Shown: piece by piece, positions 5,720 through 9,047 of the stretch | How the letters are laid out: each line of letters begins with the position of its first letter | How positions within the stretch are numbered: position 1 is the stretch's first letter | Assembly (NCBI GenBank): GCA_964443275.1 | Contig: CAYUCE010000068.1 | Coordinates: forward strand, 1 to 9,047 | Reading direction: 5' to 3' | From: CAYUCE01 sp964443275 | GTDB lineage: Bacteria > Bipolaricaulota > Bipolaricaulia > CAYUCE01 | Length of the DNA stretch: 9,047 nt | Program-made: the position numbers and the translations under genes | The notes under the pieces: generated by a model | What the model saw: only the letters and a program-made list of their open reading frames with translations | Told to the model about the DNA's origin: nothing | Databases searched by the model: none

Positions 5720-8419
5720 ATGTATGAGTTTAGTTTATTAACCAAAAAGAAGCCCTATTTTATAGGGATCACAATTCTTACCGCTTTCTTGATTATAAAT
5801 TTTGCCAGTGTTGCCGGTTACTCTATGCAAGCAGGCCAGGTAACCATCGACCATGAATGGACTAAAGTTCAGTTCCAACGGCCTTACAATGATCCGGTTG
5901 TGGTAGCCAAACCTCTCAGTTACAACGGAGGTGATCCGGCTACGGTGAGGATAAGAAATCTAACTCCGGGAGGTTTTGAAATCAGGGTGCAGGAATGGGA
6001 TTATTTAGAAGAAGCGGAAAAAGGCGCACATAACAAAGAGACGGTAAGCTACCTGGTAATGGAGGCAGGGCACCGTATTGCCAGTGGAGGATTAGAGATG
6101 GAGGGGGGTAAAATTAAAACGGATGCAGTAGATTCCTTCATCGATGTCAAGTTCTCTTCCCGTTTCTCCACTGCGCCTGTAGTGATTACCTCTGTAATTA
6201 CCGAAAATGGCGGTTCCGCGGTGGTTACCAGAAATCAGAATGTAACTTCGACCGGGTTTGAACTGACTATGCAGGAGCAAGAAGCTAATGAGCCTCAACA
6301 TAATGAGGAAACGATAAGTTACATTGCCTGGGAACCAGGTGAAGATACCTTAGGTGGTAGAAAGCTCGAAGTAGGTACTACCGGACCCATTGTCGATGAA
6401 AACTTTACCCCTATAGATTTCGGTTTTGGTCAGAGCATCACTGTACAAGTTGATGAAGAGGAATCGGCCAATCCAGAGACGGGGCACGCTGAAGAGGATG
6501 TGGGGTATATAGCCTTTGCTGGTTCGCCACTACTGTTTATAGCAGATATGCAAACTTATAATGGGGGAGACACCGCAAACTTACGTTACGGGGGAGTTCC
6601 ATCCGCCCCCGAAGAGGAAGAAGAACCACCATCTGCGCAAGCTCCCAAAGGAATAATAATACAGCCGCCCGAACAACCAAAGCTGAACATAAGCATATCC
6701 ACGGACAGACCAAATTATCCTATCGGTTCCTCGCTGGGAGTAAGCTACTCTATAAATGAAGAAGCATACATATATGTTCTACATTACGACACACAGGGAG
6801 TTATGAGACTTATCTTCCCCAATCAATACTCTCAAAACAATCTGCGTGGTCCGGGCACATTTAGACTTCCGGATGGCCCCTATCAAATTTCTGTAAACGG
6901 CCCCCCGGGAACACAGTATATACAGGCGGTGGCCAGCACTAAGCAGGTTGAAGTATTTAATTTCGTTAGAAATCCTTCCCACCCGTTTAGTGGAGGTGCT
7001 TTTCCTGTAGTGCCCAACCCGCAAGCGTTGATAGATGAAATCAAGAGTGGGTTGAGTATTCAATTTTATTGGAAATCGGGAGAAGGACCGGGCTTACAAC
7101 TTGTACCCGTTAAGTGGGATTCGGCAATGACCAGCTTCCAGGTGACTCAACAGCAGGTCAATATAAAACCGAGTCCGGACTTTGTTTTTAGCCCTACCAG
7201 ACCAAATAGAGGAGAAAATGTAAATTTTGACGCTTCTGGTTCTCACGATTCCGATGGCTACATAACTCAGTATCTTTGGGATTTTGATGGGGACGGCCGT
7301 ACGGATGGGTCGGGAATGCAGGTAAGCAATCGATATTGGTCGGCAGGCCAGTACAATGTAAAGCTTACAGTTAGGGACAATCAAGGGGCTACCAATTCAA
7401 TAACCAAGACCATACGAATAGGAAGAGCCAATCAGCCCCCGATAGCCGATTTTAATTATAGTCCTTCTAATCCCCTGGTGGGAGAAAGAGTGACCTTAGA
7501 TGCCTCCAATTCTTACGATCCAGATGGAAGTGTGACTCAGTATCTGTGGGATTTTGATGGAGATGGGAGAACGGATGCATCCGGTAGACAGGTCACCAAC
7601 CGATTCTGGTCAGTGGGGCGCTTCCAGGTAAAACTTACCGTGAAGGATAACGAAGGAGCATCCAGTACCTCGACTAAATCTGTTCAGGTAAGCCGACCCA
7701 ACGAGAAGCCGACGGCCAGCTTTGACTATACTCCTACCAATCCCGCCGTAGGGGACAGGATAAACTTTGATGCCTCCAAATCTAATGACCAGGATGGATA
7801 CATCACTCAATATCAGTGGGATTTTGATGGGGATGGTAGAACAGACGCCTCGGGAAGAAATGTCACCCATATATATCGATCTAGCGGTCAGTACAGGGTT
7901 GAGCTTACTGTCCGAGACAACGATGGAGCCACCGATGTGGAAGCAAAATCGGTAAGTGTTCAGAGGGCAGGCCCACAGTTGGGGAGCCAAGAGGCTGATT
8001 CCTTCTCCAGTACCGGTGATCAAGACGGTAATTGGTACTGGAACACCTACTGGGGAGATAACGCGGAGTGGCGATGGAACACAATCAACAATCAAGTCCA
8101 AGAAGCATATATCAACTTTCATCTGTTAATAACGGATAATCAAGGGGCTAGCGGCTTGGAAACTACATTAGAAATTAGGATCCTTAACAGTTGGGGAAGC
8201 GTTATAGAAACCGGCGAAGTAGAGCTTTCTAATCCGTTTAAACCACAATTTTCCGGTGATACAAATGGAGTTGGATATGATGCATATGGAAGCTACCAAA
8301 TTAGGAACACAAATCAGTTAAGTCGAGGATTTAGAGTGGTAATTGAATGGCCACCGGCGGACAGCCGGTACCGTTTTGGAGCCACAAAAGATTCAGCTTT
8401 ACTGGCCTATATTTATTAG
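5720..8419 (+). CDS. Exported multidomain surface protein: H-lectin-like repeats, DUF4384, three PKD domains
   Basis: ATG 5720 follows AGGAGG (5708-5713) by six bases. Residues 12-33 are a signal peptide (KKK before it, SVAG at the likely cleavage site). Residues 36-290 hold three H-lectin-like repeats of the type PVVVAKPLSYNGGDPATVRI, GF.I.VQEW and H..ETVSYLV; the third has its segments in a different order. An acidic, Pro-rich linker spans about 296-318. DUF4384 covers about 322-412 (YPIGSSLGVSYSI, YIYVLHYDTQG, LIFPN, a GPPGTQ segment), with its usual FPVVPNPQALID tail. Three PKD domains start near 483, 571 and 661, each with a WDFDGDGRTD core. Residues 755-899 are a Trp-rich, beta-looking domain I do not recognise. 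No LPXTG, PEP-CTERM or C-terminal membrane helix is seen. The domain mix suggests adhesion or glycan binding outside the cell; this role is inference. Confidence 0.85.
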   Translation: MYEFSLLTKKKPYFIGITILTAFLIINFASVAGYSMQAGQVTIDHEWTKVQFQRPYNDPVVVAKPLSYNGGDPATVRIRNLTPGGFEIRVQEWDYLEEAEKGAHNKETVSYLVMEAGHRIASGGLEMEGGKIKTDAVDSFIDVKFSSRFSTAPVVITSVITENGGSAVVTRNQNVTSTGFELTMQEQEANEPQHNEETISYIAWEPGEDTLGGRKLEVGTTGPIVDENFTPIDFGFGQSITVQVDEEESANPETGHAEEDVGYIAFAGSPLLFIADMQTYNGGDTANLRYGGVPSAPEEEEEPPSAQAPKGIIIQPPEQPKLNISISTDRPNYPIGSSLGVSYSINEEAYIYVLHYDTQGVMRLIFPNQYSQNNLRGPGTFRLPDGPYQISVNGPPGTQYIQAVASTKQVEVFNFVRNPSHPFSGGAFPVVPNPQALIDEIKSGLSIQFYWKSGEGPGLQLVPVKWDSAMTSFQVTQQQVNIKPSPDFVFSPTRPNRGENVNFDASGSHDSDGYITQYLWDFDGDGRTDGSGMQVSNRYWSAGQYNVKLTVRDNQGATNSITKTIRIGRANQPPIADFNYSPSNPLVGERVTLDASNSYDPDGSVTQYLWDFDGDGRTDASGRQVTNRFWSVGRFQVKLTVKDNEGASSTSTKSVQVSRPNEKPTASFDYTPTNPAVGDRINFDASKSNDQDGYITQYQWDFDGDGRTDASGRNVTHIYRSSGQYRVELTVRDNDGATDVEAKSVSVQRAGPQLGSQEADSFSSTGDQDGNWYWNTYWGDNAEWRWNTINNQVQEAYINFHLLITDNQGASGLETTLEIRILNSWGSVIETGEVELSNPFKPQFSGDTNGVGYDAYGSYQIRNTNQLSRGFRVVIEWPPADSRYRFGATKDSALLAYIY
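7166..7969 (+). repeat. Three tandem PKD domain repeats
   Basis: The units begin at 7166, 7430 and 7700 and are 264-270 bases long. Each encodes a P.ADF..SP..P..GE start, then FDAS.S.D.DG.I.QY, the invariant WDFDGDGRTD, a G.Y.VKLTV.DN.GA strand and a linker. The segment coding the WDFDGDG core is almost identical in DNA between units, whereas the flanks have diverged, suggesting constraint on the core or gene conversion. Confidence 0.85.
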
Positions 8420-8432
8420 GAGGTAAATGACT

Positions 8433-8978
8433 ATGAACTTACGGAAGATATTTGTATTACTACTAGGTGTAATGCTGATAGGTATAGGGATTGTAGGTTA
8501 CGCTGCCCAGGAGTTCTCAGATCAAAAGCTAAAGATTATAACTGAATTTTTAGAAGAAAAAGAAGAAAAGCTGGTCACGGAAACCGTGAAAAATCCACTA
8601 GATTGGTCCTCTGAACCAGTTACTGTGGACGGGACGCAAGTTTTCCATGTCGTGGATATAAGTCTGGAAGATGAAAATTTGAGTGAGGGAGCTATTGTAG
8701 CTCGCGTTATCTACGAAGGGGTAGAGTTTCCGTTTCTGATTTTTTTGATTTCCTTACCGGAGGAGCTATCGGAGAACCCTGTATCGGCCGTGTTTAACCA
8801 AATGGGTAAAGCCTACGCGATCAATCCGGTGACTGAGGAGACCGGGGAAGAAGTGGGAGAACTTAAGGTAGAGTTAGCTGCACCTGACAATGAAGAGGAT
8901 GTGCTTTTGTTAACTCTCAAGCAGGGTATGCGTATCCTTAAGCTTGAAATTCCAAAATCCGCTCCTCCTCAAAAGTAA
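8433..8978 (+). CDS. Small exported protein of unknown function
   Basis: I do not recognise this family. Residues 1-23 are a signal peptide or lipid-free anchor: MNLRK, a Leu/Val/Ile-rich core, then GYAAQ. There is no lipobox Cys. The mature part (about 158 residues) is acidic, has a KEEK-rich helix near 38-52 that could be a short coiled coil, then mainly alternating beta-type stretches such as VDGTQVFHVVDISL and a FPFLIFLISLPEEL stretch. AGGAGG (8418-8423) overlaps the TAG of the previous gene (8417-8419), so the two genes form an operon. ATG 8433 (nine bases away) removes two residues compared with ATG 8427 (three bases away); either may be used. Tight coupling to the large surface protein suggests a partner, chaperone or accessory subunit. 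This is inference from position. Confidence 0.75.
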   Translation: MNLRKIFVLLLGVMLIGIGIVGYAAQEFSDQKLKIITEFLEEKEEKLVTETVKNPLDWSSEPVTVDGTQVFHVVDISLEDENLSEGAIVARVIYEGVEFPFLIFLISLPEELSENPVSAVFNQMGKAYAINPVTEETGEEVGELKVELAAPDNEEDVLLLTLKQGMRILKLEIPKSAPPQK

Positions 8979-9009
8979 AACCCTGTATAACTGTTAGTAA
9001 AGTAGAGGA

Positions 9010-9047
9010 CCTTGCCTGTTTCTAACAAAGCAGGCAAGGCCCTTTCT
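9010..9047 (+). terminator. Rho-independent terminator
   Basis: CCTTGCCTG (9010-9018) and CAGGCAAGG (9031-9039) form a perfect nine-base stem that can extend by a T-G wobble and two A-T pairs into the loop. The stem is followed by CCCTTTCT, a pyrimidine-rich tail cut by the window edge. It lies 32 bases after the stop of the gene ending at 8978 and closes the two-gene operon. Confidence 0.75.

Noticed and set aside
6779..8122. Several minus-strand open frames opposite the DUF4384 and PKD region.
   Set aside because: No ribosome sites and no recognisable protein pattern; the plus-strand protein is continuous and well supported.

Overview
The window looks like part of a chromosome from an uncultured diderm bacterium. 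Visual GC content is moderate, shifting between AT-rich and GC-rich stretches. Most plus-strand genes have perfect AGGAGG ribosome sites and encode exported, multidomain proteins. The first 84 bases read as the end of a protein with the alternating-hydrophobic, terminal-Phe pattern of an outer-membrane beta-barrel, which argues for an outer membrane. The combination of DUF4384, PKD, H-lectin-like and YWTD modules is something I associate with deep-branching candidate phyla (Bipolaricaulota/Acetothermia is one guess). No marker gene is present, so the phylum is not established.

Left part (1-2641): the 3' end of a probable outer-membrane protein gene is followed by a promoter and a broken DUF4097-type gene. 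The reading frame of the broken gene runs into the 3' end of a convergent two-gene minus-strand operon. That operon encodes a polysaccharide deacetylase (NodB/CE4) and, overlapping it by 8 bases, a two-domain GNAT-like acyltransferase. Together they could remove and replace acyl groups on an amino sugar of a cell-surface glycan.

Middle (2642-5097): a stand-alone DUF123/Uri-type GIY-YIG nuclease gene is divergent from the operon. It is followed by a secreted protein with a cysteine-rich N-terminal region, one fibronectin-III-like module and exactly six YWTD repeats, which make one complete beta-propeller.

Right part (5098-9047): a 622-base gap without a convincing gene holds several inverted repeats, including a pair arranged as a possible pseudoknot, and a possible leader peptide. 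It precedes an 899-residue exported protein made of three H-lectin-like repeats (the third with its segments in swapped order), DUF4384, three PKD domains and an unrecognised C-terminal domain. A small exported protein gene follows in the same operon, its ribosome site touching the stop codon of the large gene. A strong hairpin terminator closes the window.

The theme is cell-surface construction: exported adhesive or glycan-binding proteins on the plus strand, and a glycan-modifying operon on the minus strand. The points most worth checking are the permuted lectin-like repeat, the structured leader before the 899-residue gene, and the breakpoint that truncated the DUF4097 gene against the GNAT gene.
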